Source of the DNA: JAHRAW01 sp965262585
GTDB taxonomy: Bacteria > Pseudomonadota > Gammaproteobacteria > Arenicellales > Poriferihabitantaceae
NCBI GenBank assembly: GCA_965262585.1
Contig: OZ253546.1
Location: forward strand, 992,001-1,056,000
Reading direction: 5' to 3'
Length of the DNA: 64,000 nt
This document shows positions 34,579 through 42,962 of this stretch, one piece after another. Within the stretch, counting starts at the first letter, position 1, and each line of letters starts with the position of its first letter. The translations under genes and the position numbers were made by a program. The notes under the pieces were generated by a model. It searched no databases, had not been told where the DNA came from, and worked only from the letters and a program-made list of their open reading frames with translations.

Positions 34579-34764
34579 TGGAATCAGGCCGCCCTGCCGG
34601 CAAAAAATTCGCAGGCGGTTTGAATGGGCCGGGTATCCGGCAGATTTCTACCGGCGCGGGAATGGCGAGCGCGTGTGAACAAAATTGCAGGGCGTGGTTG
34701 AGTGGTTAAAGGATGGCTTTATTTTATCCCAATCGGCAAGGCAATCGCCAAGTCAATCACAAGA

Positions 34765-35085
34765 TCAATCCCAGCGATCATCCCGCACTTGCACCAAGCC
34801 GTCCACCACCCGCACCGGGAAAGTGTCTACCGGCTCGTAGGCCGGGGGAGCGGTGACCGCGCCGGTTTTGAGGTCGAACCTTGCGCCGTGGCGGGGGCAT
34901 TCGATGGCCCCGTCTACGATGCAACCGGTGGCGATTTCGCTGCCGTCGTGGGTGCATACATCCTCGATGGCGTAGAACTCTCCGTCGAGGTTAAAGAGGG
35001 CGATGGACGCGCCGTCGATTTCCACCACCGTGTGTTCGCCGGGCGGCATGTCCCGCGCAAGGATGACGTTCACCCAGTCGCTCAT
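34765..35085 (-). CDS. Rieske-type [2Fe-2S] ferredoxin
   Basis: A 106-residue soluble Rieske protein with CTHDGSEI and CPRHGARFD as the two cluster-binding loops (C-x-H and C-x2-H), similar to the ferredoxin components of dioxygenases and to NirD. As the last gene of the SUF operon it may accept or test newly made clusters, or serve as an electron donor (inference). The ATG overlaps the sufT stop (ATGA). Confidence 0.9.
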   Translation of the reverse strand: MSDWVNVILARDMPPGEHTVVEIDGASIALFNLDGEFYAIEDVCTHDGSEIATGCIVDGAIECPRHGARFDLKTGAVTAPPAYEPVDTFPVRVVDGLVQVRDDRWD

Positions 35086-35525
35086 ATAAGGCCCAGTTCC
35101 AGCCGCGCCGCTTCACTGATTAAAGTTTGCGTCCAGGGCGGATCCCACACCAGTTCCACCGCCGCGCCGGAAATGCCCGGCACCAGTTTCACCGCGCCTT
35201 CGACCATGCCGGGGAAGGTTTGCGCCACCGGGCAGCCCGGCGAGGTCAGGGTCATGTCGACTTCAGCGAAACCGTCTTTAATTTCGACTCGATAGATCAG
35301 CCCGAGGTCGTAAATGTTGACCGGTATTTCCGGGTCGTAAATGGTCTTTAATGCTTCGACTACCCGGTCGTGGAGGTCTGCACCAGAGGGGGCAGTGCCT
35401 TTTGGCATGGGCGCATCAGTTGCATCAGGCGATTCAGCGTTCTCCGGGCTGTCGTCCTCGAGGAACTGTTCCATTATTTTCTCTTTTTTCTTTTCGAGGT
35501 CGGGGGACAAGTTGACGTGTTTCAT
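35082..35525 (-). CDS. sufT: SufT, MIP18/DUF59 Fe-S assembly protein
   Basis: DPEIPVNIYDLGLIY and SPGCPVAQTFPG are the signature of the MIP18-like family, with the reactive Cys in the second motif. SufT helps mature Fe-S proteins in organisms using SufBCD. The ATG at 35525 gives 147 residues with an acidic, Pro-rich N-terminal extension of about 55 residues before the domain. It lies 16 bases after sufD and overlaps the Rieske gene downstream. Confidence 0.9.
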   Translation of the reverse strand: MKHVNLSPDLEKKKEKIMEQFLEDDSPENAESPDATDAPMPKGTAPSGADLHDRVVEALKTIYDPEIPVNIYDLGLIYRVEIKDGFAEVDMTLTSPGCPVAQTFPGMVEGAVKLVPGISGAAVELVWDPPWTQTLISEAARLELGLI

Positions 35526-35541
35526 GGAAAAACTCCGATGG

Positions 35542-36873
35542 TTAGGTCGTTGAGGGGTTTGGGTTGGTGGCGGCGAGGCGCGTGGCGAGGGTGTTTTCCA
35601 GCGCGTGTTTGAGTTCATCGATTTGGATTTCACCGAGTACGTCGTTGACGAAAGCAAAGGTCAAAAGCGACTGGGCGCGGGCTTCGTCGATGCCACGGGA
35701 GCGCAAGTAAAACAACGCATCCCGGTCGATCTGCCCGACCGTTGCGCCGTGGGAACATTTGACGTCGTCGGCGTAGATTTCCAGTTGCGGCTTGGTGTCG
35801 ATTTCGGCGTGACGCGAAAGCAACAGGTTGTTGTTGGTCTGCGCGGCGTTGGTTTTCTGCGCGCCGGGGCGCACCACGATGCGGCCATGAAACACGGCGC
35901 GCGCGCGTTGCTCGATGACACCTTTATATAACTCACGGCTGGTGCAATTTTCCGCGCCATGGATCATGGTGGTGTGATTGTCCACGTGCTGGATGCCAAC
36001 CGGATGGTAAAGCCCAAACATATCGCAATGGGCTTCCTCGCCGGCCAAATCGACGCCGAGGTCGTTTCGCACCAGCGCGCCGCCGAGCGTGACGGTTCGG
36101 CAACTGAAGCGGCTGGCGCGAGACTGCTTTGCCCACACGCCGCACACATGGCATGCCGCCGCCGATTGGGTCTGCACCAAGTAGTAATCCAGTTCGGCTT
36201 CCTCGCCGAGGACGATTTCGGTGGCGCTGTTGGTGAAGGTGCTGTGGTCGCCAAGGGATAGGTGGCGTTCGATGACCCCGGCTTTGGCGCCTTTGTCGGC
36301 GATGATTAGATTCCTCGGCTGAGCGAGGCCGTGTTCGGCGCGGCTGACGAATAACATTTCCACCGGCATCGTCGGGGCGGCACCGGCGGCAAGCCGCAAC
36401 ACTACACCGTCTCGGCTGCTGGCGTTGTTGAGGGCGGTGAAACCGTGCCGGTCGCGGGGCGTGACCGAGCCGAATGCCTGCTCCACCAGTTCGGGCTGCT
36501 CATCCAACACCCGCGCCAGAGATTCAACCACCACCCCGGCATCCGGTGCGCCGTCATCGGAAAGTTGCGGGGCGAACAGGCCGTCCACGAACACCATGCG
36601 GTGGCTTTGCAGTCCCGGGATTTTTAGAGCCTTGAGATCGATGTCCTGCTGCGGTGCGGCTTCTGTTTCAGGAATGCCCTGAAAATTTTTTGCGAGGATG
36701 GGTTTGACCGCGGTGTAGCGCCAGTCTTCATCCCGCTGGGTGGGGAAACCGACCTGCTCGAAGCGCGCCAGCCCGGCGCGGCGCTGGGCTTGCAGCCAGT
36801 CGAGCCCGCGGCCGGGTAGCGTATCGGCAATGGCGCGATGCTGGTGGAGGTAGTGTTCGGTAGCGGAGTTCAT
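35542..36873 (-). CDS. sufD: Fe-S cluster assembly protein SufD
   Basis: SufD pairs with SufB on the SufC ATPase to form the cluster scaffold. FPTQRDEDWRYTAVKPI is the typical SufD N-terminal segment; the beta-helix core contains NLIIADKGAKAGVIERH, and the C-terminus has CSHGATVGQIDRDALFYLRS with the conserved Cys-Ser-His and GI-ARA helices. 443 residues from the ATG at 36873. It follows sufC by seven bases. Confidence 0.95.
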   Translation of the reverse strand: MNSATEHYLHQHRAIADTLPGRGLDWLQAQRRAGLARFEQVGFPTQRDEDWRYTAVKPILAKNFQGIPETEAAPQQDIDLKALKIPGLQSHRMVFVDGLFAPQLSDDGAPDAGVVVESLARVLDEQPELVEQAFGSVTPRDRHGFTALNNASSRDGVVLRLAAGAAPTMPVEMLFVSRAEHGLAQPRNLIIADKGAKAGVIERHLSLGDHSTFTNSATEIVLGEEAELDYYLVQTQSAAACHVCGVWAKQSRASRFSCRTVTLGGALVRNDLGVDLAGEEAHCDMFGLYHPVGIQHVDNHTTMIHGAENCTSRELYKGVIEQRARAVFHGRIVVRPGAQKTNAAQTNNNLLLSRHAEIDTKPQLEIYADDVKCSHGATVGQIDRDALFYLRSRGIDEARAQSLLTFAFVNDVLGEIQIDELKHALENTLATRLAATNPNPSTT

Positions 36874-36880
36874 GATGAGT

Positions 36881-37654
36881 TCATGACGCTGGGGCGGCGT
36901 CGGGTTGTGCGGAATGCCCGTCAATCCAGCCGTATCCTTTTTGCTCCAGTTCCAGCGCCAGTGATTTGTCGCCGGAACGGACGATGCGGCCGTTGTGCAG
37001 GACGTGCACAAAGTCCGGCACGATGTAATCCAGCAGCCGTTGGTAGTGGGTCACCACCAACATGGCGCGGTCGTCTCTGCGCAGCGTATTGACCCCTTTG
37101 GCGACTATTTTCAGGGCGTCGATGTCGAGGCCCGAATCGGTCTCGTCGAGAATGCTCATGGTCGGCTCCAGCAACACCATCTGCAAGATCTCGTTGCGCT
37201 TTTTCTCGCCGCCGGAAAACCCCTGGTTGATGGAGCGATATAAAAACTCTTCGCTCATTTCTACCAGCGCCGCCTTTTCTTTGATTAGTTTTAGAAACTC
37301 CACGGCATTCAACTCTTCATCACCGCGATGCTTGCGAATCGCGTTGATGGACGCCTTCAGAAGATACAGATTGGTCACGCCGGGAATTTCAACCGGGTAT
37401 TGAAAGGCCAGAAACATTCCTTCCCGTGCGCGAATTTCCGGCTTCATTTCCAGCAAGTTATGTCCCTTATATACCACCGAACCGGCGGTAACTTCATAGT
37501 TTTCACGCCCCGCCAGCACATTAGCCAACGTGCTTTTCCCGGACCCATTCGGCCCCATAACTGCATGCACTTCCCCTGCATTGACCTCGAGGTCAACGCC
37601 GTTGAGGATAGATTTGCCTTCGATACTGGCGGAGAGATTTTTGATGGTTAGCAT
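36881..37654 (-). CDS. sufC: Fe-S assembly ATPase SufC
   Basis: The ABC-type ATPase of the SUF system. GPNGSGKSTLANVLAG is Walker A, GFSGGEKKRNEILQM the signature loop specific for SufC, and SILDETDSGLDIDAL Walker B. The ATG at 37654 is preceded by GGGAG, which lies in the tail of the upstream foreign gene whose stop is four bases before it. So the inserted module has kept or supplied the ribosome binding site of sufC. 257 residues, complete. Confidence 0.96.
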   Translation of the reverse strand: MLTIKNLSASIEGKSILNGVDLEVNAGEVHAVMGPNGSGKSTLANVLAGRENYEVTAGSVVYKGHNLLEMKPEIRAREGMFLAFQYPVEIPGVTNLYLLKASINAIRKHRGDEELNAVEFLKLIKEKAALVEMSEEFLYRSINQGFSGGEKKRNEILQMVLLEPTMSILDETDSGLDIDALKIVAKGVNTLRRDDRAMLVVTHYQRLLDYIVPDFVHVLHNGRIVRSGDKSLALELEQKGYGWIDGHSAQPDAAPAS

Positions 37655-37658
37655 TGTT

Positions 37659-38138
37659 TTAACTCCCAAAATGTTTTTCTTCTTCAGCGACACGCGGCAT
37701 CTTTCGGATATGCTCGGTCAGCATTACGCTTTGCTGAAGTCGAGTGATAATTTTCACCACCAATTCAGTTTTAGGTGGTAATGCTTTGTTGGTCATACCC
37801 AACTCCCGCGCAATGGGAAGCAGTCCTTGTTTTACTGTCATGTTTCGCAATTCCGACTTAATTGACTTTCCTTTGCACAAATCCCCTTTCAGTTCTTCAA
37901 TGGTTTTTCGTGCCTTATTTTCGCTCATCGTCTTCGTTTTCATCGAACGATTGTCGATAGTGGAGACCATCGTTCGCTTCTTCGTCGACTTTCCTTCGGG
38001 CAATACCAGATCAATGCGCCGTTCAATGCGTCTGACTTGCTGTGATATGTCTTGCAATACACCTTTAAGGTCAGCGATTTCACCGGCCAATCGTTCAACA
38101 TACTTCACCTTGTCGCCCCAAAAATTGTCAGCACTCAT
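37659..38138 (-). CDS. Coiled-coil protein with SAP/Rho-N-like C-terminus, partner of ParA
   Basis: A 159-residue basic protein. Residues 10-48 (YVERLAGEIADLKGVLQDIS onward) form a heptad-like coiled coil; a Lys/Arg-rich linker follows; and residues 112-145, LLPIARELGMTNKALPPKTE then LVVKII, resemble a SAP or Rho-N helix-extended-helix nucleic-acid binding motif. The ATG overlaps the ParA stop (ATGA), as expected for a ParB-like or adaptor partner. No ParB or CopG homology is recognised. Only the pairing with ParA is secure. Confidence 0.6.
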   Translation of the reverse strand: MSADNFWGDKVKYVERLAGEIADLKGVLQDISQQVRRIERRIDLVLPEGKSTKKRTMVSTIDNRSMKTKTMSENKARKTIEELKGDLCKGKSIKSELRNMTVKQGLLPIARELGMTNKALPPKTELVVKIITRLQQSVMLTEHIRKMPRVAEEEKHFGS

Positions 38139-38989
38139 TGCAATGTCCTCCCGAATTCTTCCCAAAGACTGATGAATTTACCAACCTGATCGCGCGGAGT
38201 TTTACGATCGGTTATTGCATCCCGTATGTTGGCACGGTCTGGTATCCATGTATCCAAGTAGCGCACATCCACTCCCCGTTGCTTTGCTCTGATACAAACT
38301 TCTTTCAACTCTTCAATCCACTTCCTTGCCGCCTTTGTTGGCTGCCTCCAAGTTTTAACACGGTTAGCAAAAACAGCAATTGTGGGTAACGGGTGCGGCT
38401 TGATTCGTTCGTGAAGACCATTCAGCAACATATCAACGCCCTTTGCCGCAAAAAAATCCGGGTTAACCGGCACCAAAATTAGATCACAACAGGTCAAAAC
38501 GCTGTACGAAAGCAAAGTGAACGATGGCGGACAATCAAATAACGCATAATCGTATTTTGGCAGTGTATTGGAGTTATCAATTCGACCTAGCAATTCTTTG
38601 ATGAAAAACTTGCCTTTTCCCGGATCTATTTGTTCCAATTCCAACCAATAAAGTTTTTCGGTGGATGGTACAAAATGATAATTCTTGCTCAATCGATAAA
38701 TAAAACTGTTATCGGGGTGAAATTTGAAATGAGCCGACCCCAAAAACTGATTAAGCACCGAAAATACAGTTCGTCCATTCGCTATGCTCTTTTTCTGCCA
38801 TGTATTAAATTTTCCGTTTACATTTCCATCGCTTTCGAGCGAGATAGCCTGAGTTAAAGACATCTGCGCATCCAAGTCGAACAATAAAATGTTGGACCTG
38901 TCGCGTTGAGACAATACATCACCCAAACACCAAGTAACGGTCGTCTTACCAACTCCGCCTTTGAAATTAATTGTGGCTATGGTTTTCAC
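38135..38989 (-). CDS. ParA/MinD-family ATPase
   Basis: INFKGGVGKTTVTWCLGDVL carries the deviant Walker A with signature lysine (Lys10, Lys15); LLFDLDAQMSLTQAI is the A' motif and YALFDCPPSFTLLSY the Walker B region. The 284-residue length fits Soj/ParA-like ATPases without an N-terminal DNA-binding domain. Such ATPases position DNA or protein cargo on the nucleoid. Lying between a membrane protein gene and a coiled-coil gene, within the suf operon, it is clearly AT-richer than sufB and sufC. It is not next to an origin or parS-like cluster that I can see. Confidence 0.85.
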   Translation of the reverse strand: MKTIATINFKGGVGKTTVTWCLGDVLSQRDRSNILLFDLDAQMSLTQAISLESDGNVNGKFNTWQKKSIANGRTVFSVLNQFLGSAHFKFHPDNSFIYRLSKNYHFVPSTEKLYWLELEQIDPGKGKFFIKELLGRIDNSNTLPKYDYALFDCPPSFTLLSYSVLTCCDLILVPVNPDFFAAKGVDMLLNGLHERIKPHPLPTIAVFANRVKTWRQPTKAARKWIEELKEVCIRAKQRGVDVRYLDTWIPDRANIRDAITDRKTPRDQVGKFISLWEEFGRTLQ

Positions 38990-39027
38990 TTAATTTTCCC
39001 AGATTTGATTTGCAGTATTTTCATGGC

Positions 39028-39525
39028 TTAAATAGAAACAAGAACCTTCTCTTTGCCTACTTCGCTCCAACCGGCAGGATCTATTGACTTAATATCCCAA
39101 TCATTTTCCGGATCCAGCATACCCAGAAAAGTAGCATACAAATAAACAACTTCGGGTGCCCCGCCATCCGCCAACGGTTTATAATTTGATCCCGCTTGGA
39201 CATACATATATGAATAATTGAAATCACCGCTAAATACTTTAGGATACTCTCTCATTCCCGGATATTCATCGACCATATCACTAAAAGCACCTTGCATTGC
39301 AATCATCGTTTTACACTGATTCATTAAGAAATTCCGAGCATCAACAGATTGAACATGCAACATCTCTTTTTTTCGCCCACCCCTCTTCACGAAACATACA
39401 TCCCAGTTGTAGCCCAAATATTCCACGATTTTTTTCCCGCGTTCATTAGCAGCGCGTTCAATAAAATGCCAGAAAATCCAGACAACAACACCAACTGCAA
39501 TTAATATTACAAACCAAGTTTCCAT
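39028..39525 (-). CDS. Single-pass membrane protein of unknown function in the ParA module
   Basis: The 165-residue protein opens with METWFVILIAVGVVVWIFWH, an N-terminal membrane anchor, then a soluble domain containing aromatic-rich YPKVFSGDFNYSYMYV. I recognise no family. The start at 39525 is ten bases after the sufB stop, with the usual operon spacing, and its stop is 38 bases before the ParA start. A membrane-anchored partner for a ParA ATPase would fit the arrangement (inference). Confidence 0.55.
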   Translation of the reverse strand: METWFVILIAVGVVVWIFWHFIERAANERGKKIVEYLGYNWDVCFVKRGGRKKEMLHVQSVDARNFLMNQCKTMIAMQGAFSDMVDEYPGMREYPKVFSGDFNYSYMYVQAGSNYKPLADGGAPEVVYLYATFLGMLDPENDWDIKSIDPAGWSEVGKEKVLVSI

Positions 39526-39535
39526 CGTTATATCC

Positions 39536-40987
39536 TCACCCAACCGCCCCTTCCAAACTAATCCCCAGTAACTTCTGCGCTTCCACCGCAAACTCCATGG
39601 GCAGTTCTTTGAACACTTCTTTGCAGAAGCCGTTGACGATCATGGAAAGTGCGTCTTCTTCGGAGAGGCCGCGTTGGCGGCAGTAGAATAGTTGGTCTTC
39701 GCCGATGCGGGAGGTGGTGGCTTCGTGTTCGACGATTGCGGTGGGGTTTTTGACTTCCATGTAGGGGAAGGTGTGGGCGCCGCAGCGGTCGCCCATAAGT
39801 AGTGAGTCGCATTGCGAGTAGTTGCGTGCGTTTTCCGCGCCGGCGATGACCTTGACCAGACCGCGGTAGGCGTTTTGGCCGTGGCCGGCGGAGATGCCTT
39901 TGGAGATGATGGTGCTGCTGGTGTTTTTACCGATGTGCACCATCTTGGTGCCGGTGTCGGCTTGCTGGTAGTTGTTGGTTAGCGCCACCGAGTAAAACTC
40001 GCCGACAGAATTATCGCCCTCGAGCAAAACGCTGGGGTATTTCCAGGTGATGGCCGAGCCGGTTTCCACTTGAGTCCATGAAATCTTGGCGCCGTCGCCG
40101 CGACAGGCGCCGCGCTTGGTGACAAAGTTGTAGATACCGCCGCGCCCCTGTTCGTCGCCGGGATACCAGTTCTGCACCGTGGAGTATTTGATTTGCGCGC
40201 CCTTCATCGCCACCAATTCCACCACTGCGGCGTGTAATTGGTTTTCATCGCGCATCGGTGCGGTGCAACCTTCGAGGTAACTGACATGGCTGTCTTCATC
40301 GGCAATGATCAGGGTGCGTTCGAATTGCCCGGTGTTCATGGCGTTGATGCGGAAATAGGTGGACAATTCCATTGGGCAGCGCACGCCTTTGGGGATGTAT
40401 ACGAATGATCCGTCGCTGAACACCGCCGAGTTGAGTGCGGCGTAGAAATTGTCGCCAGCCGGCACCACGCTGCCGTGGTAGCGGCGCACCAGTTCGGGGA
40501 AATCCTTGACCGCCTCCGAGAACGAGCAAAAAATCACGCCGGATTCGGACAGGGTTTTTTTGAAAGTAGTGGCCACCGAGACGCTGTCGAACACCGCATC
40601 GACCGCCACTTTGACGCCGGCCAGTGCTTTTTGCTCGTCGATGGGGATGCCTAATTTTTCGTAAGTCTCGAGAAGTTTTGGATCGACCTCATCGAGGCTG
40701 TCGAGCAATTCTTGTTGCTTCGGCGCGGAATAGTAACTGAGTGCCTGATAGTCGATCGGCGGATAATGCACCTGCGCCCACTTCGGTTGCGGCATGGTGA
40801 GCCAGTGGCGATACGCTTCGAGGCGCCATTCGAGCATGAATTCAGGCTCTTCCTTCTTCGCCGAAATGGTTCGGATGACGTCTTCGTCGAGGCCCGGGGG
40901 CAGCGTGTCGGCGTCAATTTCGGTGACAAATCCTTCCTTGTATTCGCGCTGAACCAGCGTCGTCAGGTCTTTTTCGGTAATGGCCAT
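39536..40987 (-). CDS. sufB: Fe-S cluster assembly protein SufB
   Basis: The scaffold subunit on which clusters form. LAYRHW-like LEAYRHWLTM, YIPKGVRCPMELSTYFRINA, SYLEGCTAPMR, NWYPGDEQGRGGIYNFVTKRG, and FYCRQRGLSEEDALSMIVNG are standard SufB features. Length of 483 residues is normal. It is the first structural gene after iscR (58 bases) and is separated from sufC by the ParA module. Confidence 0.97.
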   Translation of the reverse strand: MAITEKDLTTLVQREYKEGFVTEIDADTLPPGLDEDVIRTISAKKEEPEFMLEWRLEAYRHWLTMPQPKWAQVHYPPIDYQALSYYSAPKQQELLDSLDEVDPKLLETYEKLGIPIDEQKALAGVKVAVDAVFDSVSVATTFKKTLSESGVIFCSFSEAVKDFPELVRRYHGSVVPAGDNFYAALNSAVFSDGSFVYIPKGVRCPMELSTYFRINAMNTGQFERTLIIADEDSHVSYLEGCTAPMRDENQLHAAVVELVAMKGAQIKYSTVQNWYPGDEQGRGGIYNFVTKRGACRGDGAKISWTQVETGSAITWKYPSVLLEGDNSVGEFYSVALTNNYQQADTGTKMVHIGKNTSSTIISKGISAGHGQNAYRGLVKVIAGAENARNYSQCDSLLMGDRCGAHTFPYMEVKNPTAIVEHEATTSRIGEDQLFYCRQRGLSEEDALSMIVNGFCKEVFKELPMEFAVEAQKLLGISLEGAVG

Positions 40988-41045
40988 GTGATGAGTACGG
41001 TAATGGTTGGTTGGGTGTTTTGGATAGTCGGGTTTAGATGCGGAT

Positions 41046-41573
41046 TCAGGACCTGCTCAGGCGGGGCATCGGCACATGCCGGACACCGCTTCGCGAGATT
41101 TTTTCCAGAGGGCGATGCCCGGCGGCGGGTTTCATCCCGCCGGTCTCGTCGCGTCCATGCGCCGGCGAATTACCATGCATCCTGCACATATCACCCAGCC
41201 GGATGCTGTGAAGAAAGGTATACAACTGATCGCTCAACTCGCTCCACAAATCGTGGGACAGGCAACGCTTGCCGTGGTGGCAATCCTCGCGGCCATCGCA
41301 TTGGGTGATGTCCAGCGGTTCATCCACCGCGACCACGATGTCGGCCATGCTGATGAGGTCGAAGTTGCGGGTCAGCAGATACCCCCCACCCGGCCCGCGC
41401 ACACTTTTAATCAGGTTGTTGCGGCGCAACATTGCAAACAACTGCTCCAAATAGGACAGCGAAATCCCCTGATTTTTCGATATGCTTTTGAGCGTGACCG
41501 GGCCCTCCGACTGGTGCAGAGCCAGATCAATCATCGCGGTAACGGCATAACGGCCTTTGGTGGTTAGTCGCAT
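41046..41573 (-). CDS. iscR: Rrf2-family regulator IscR
   Basis: MRLTTKGRYAVTAMIDLALH begins the winged-helix domain, and SLSYLEQLFAMLRRNNLIKS with VRGPGGGYLL follows. CDGREDCHHGKRC has the C-x5-C-x5-C spacing of the IscR [2Fe-2S] ligands, with the His ligand expected nearby (LGDMCRMH region adds another Cys). It should sense cluster status and repress or activate the suf operon below it. The C-terminal 35 residues are an unrelated-looking basic extension. A dyad over its promoter suggests autoregulation. Confidence 0.94.
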   Translation of the reverse strand: MRLTTKGRYAVTAMIDLALHQSEGPVTLKSISKNQGISLSYLEQLFAMLRRNNLIKSVRGPGGGYLLTRNFDLISMADIVVAVDEPLDITQCDGREDCHHGKRCLSHDLWSELSDQLYTFLHSIRLGDMCRMHGNSPAHGRDETGGMKPAAGHRPLEKISRSGVRHVPMPRLSRS

Positions 41574-41592
41574 CGAGAATTGTTGGATTGTT

Positions 41593-41620
41593 GGGGTGAA
41601 TTGCTTGGGTGAATTGCTTG
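41593..41620. repeat. Thirteen-base direct repeat in the iscR leader
   Basis: GGTGAATTGCTTG occurs twice in tandem between the iscR promoter and its ATG. It may form part of the untranslated leader or an operator half-site array; no function is evident. Confidence 0.6.
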
Positions 41621-41629
41621 GAAAGGGGG

Positions 41630-41658
41630 AGTATAAACTAAAACCGAGTAATTTGGTA
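41630..41658 (-). promoter_or_regulatory. iscR promoter with overlapping dyad operator
   Basis: On the minus strand TATACT (plus 41630-41635) can be a -10 box. At 41643-41657 ACCAAATTACTCGGT is an imperfect dyad (ACC-A-T...A-T-GGT) overlapping the expected spacer and -35 zone. An IscR or SufR-type site at this place would fit autoregulation of the suf operon. Confidence 0.4.
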
Positions 41659-41746
41659 GGTTTTTTATGATTTCCCAGATTTTCGTGCCGGCAGTGGGGG
41701 CAAGTTGGGGTTTGTCTTTATAATGAGCGGCTTGCACCGCTTCGGA

Positions 41747-41773
41747 CCGGCACGGGGGCCTGTCCCTACGAGG
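41747..41773. repeat. Dispersed repeat A, copy 2 (inverted)
   Basis: The reverse complement of this element matches 1211-1242 almost base for base (CTCGTAGGGACAG core). It fills part of the 320-base gap between iscR and coaE, which otherwise holds the iscR promoter and no gene. Confidence 0.65.
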
Positions 41774-41894
41774 TTGGACGAGATGTATATGGGGGTTCGA
41801 GTGGTTGGTGTTTTTGCGATATGATGCCGTCTGGCGAGAGGGAAAAAATTTTGTATCACTCTCTGAAAAACTACGCACCAATGGTTTTGTCGTA

Positions 41895-42497
41895 ATGGCG
41901 GTCAAAGTCGGGCTTACCGGCGGCATCGGCAGCGGCAAAACTACCGTTGCCGACTGCTTTGGCGAACTTGGCATTCAGGTCATCGACGCCGACCGCATCG
42001 CGCGCGCCTTGACCGAGCCGGGGACTGCGCAATTTGCCGAAATCATGGAATGTTTTGGCGGCGAAATAATGGATTCGGATGGTCGCCTCGACCGCAAGCA
42101 ACTCGGCCGGGTGGTATTCAATTCCCCGCAAAAACGCAAACAACTCGAATCCATTTTGCACCCGCCCATCCGCGTGGAAATGTACGCCCTCGCCCAGCAG
42201 GACGCGCAGCGTTATTGCGTTCTTGATATTCCGTTATTGGTGGAGAGCGGGCAATACCGGGATATGCGGCGGGTGGTGGTGGTGGCGTGCGCGCCCGAGT
42301 TGCGCGCGCGGCGGTTGCGTGAACAACGCGACATGACCGATGCACAGATTACGCAGGTGATGGAAACTCAGGCGAGCGAAGCAGAGCGTCTTGCCCGCGC
42401 CGATGATGTCATCGACAACAACGGCACGCCGGAAGATATTGAAACTCAGGTCGCGGCGTTGCATCAGGCATATTGGAAATCCTTTGCGGATAAGTGA
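41895..42497 (+). CDS. coaE: Dephospho-CoA kinase
   Basis: CoaE phosphorylates dephospho-CoA in the last step of coenzyme A synthesis. The P-loop is LTGGIGSGKTTVADCF, followed by QVIDADRIARAL, LVESGQYRDM and REQRDMTDAQI in the lid. The ATG at 41895 gives 200 residues; upstream in-frame sequence is not conserved. It is convergent with mutT. In relatives it often sits with the mutT/argJ end of the secA block, as here. Confidence 0.96.
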   Translation: MAVKVGLTGGIGSGKTTVADCFGELGIQVIDADRIARALTEPGTAQFAEIMECFGGEIMDSDGRLDRKQLGRVVFNSPQKRKQLESILHPPIRVEMYALAQQDAQRYCVLDIPLLVESGQYRDMRRVVVVACAPELRARRLREQRDMTDAQITQVMETQASEAERLARADDVIDNNGTPEDIETQVAALHQAYWKSFADK

Positions 42498-42533
42498 GCG
42501 GCACGATTATAAAAACGCTTGCGGTGCAGTCCT

Positions 42534-42962
42534 TCATAGAACCCGACTCTGGTGTTCTAACTTCGCTAAAATTGGATGCACTGCTTCGAGGACATCGAGT
42601 TGGCGGATTTCCGTGGGGGTGAGCCAGCGCGTGGACTGGCCTTCCCGGCCGGTCACTTCGCCGGCGAAAGAATCCACCATAAAAACCTCCAACCATACCC
42701 GCGCATGGGGATAGTCGAACGGCAGCGTCAGCAGTGGCCGGGGGCTCAGGGTTTCGATGCCGAGTTCTTCATGCATTTCCCGCTCCAATGCTTGGCGCGG
42801 GGATTCGCCGGGTTCCACTTTGCCGCCGGGGAATTCCCATTGCCCGGCGCACGGCTTGCCCGGAGTGCGTTGCTGCATCAGAATATGCTCCCGCCGACGC
42901 AACACCCCCACGACCACGTGAAGCCTGCCATCCGGCGCGGGTTCAGGTGCGGTAGTCTGCAT
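42534..42962 (-). CDS. mutT: MutT, 8-oxo-dGTP diphosphatase (Nudix)
   Basis: GGKVEPGESPRQALEREMHE then ELGI is the Nudix box (GX5EX7REUXEEXGU) and WEFPGG is the preceding strand. The protein hydrolyses oxidised nucleotides, preventing transversions. At 142 residues it is typical for MutT. The start overlaps the end of argJ by 20 bases, so the two are translationally linked. Confidence 0.93.
   Translation of the reverse strand: MQTTAPEPAPDGRLHVVVGVLRRREHILMQQRTPGKPCAGQWEFPGGKVEPGESPRQALEREMHEELGIETLSPRPLLTLPFDYPHARVWLEVFMVDSFAGEVTGREGQSTRWLTPTEIRQLDVLEAVHPILAKLEHQSRVL

Noticed and set aside
41574..41894. RNA gene or small ORF in the iscR-coaE gap
   Set aside because: The gap is explained by the iscR promoter, a direct repeat and a dispersed repeat; no cloverleaf or good short frame is seen.
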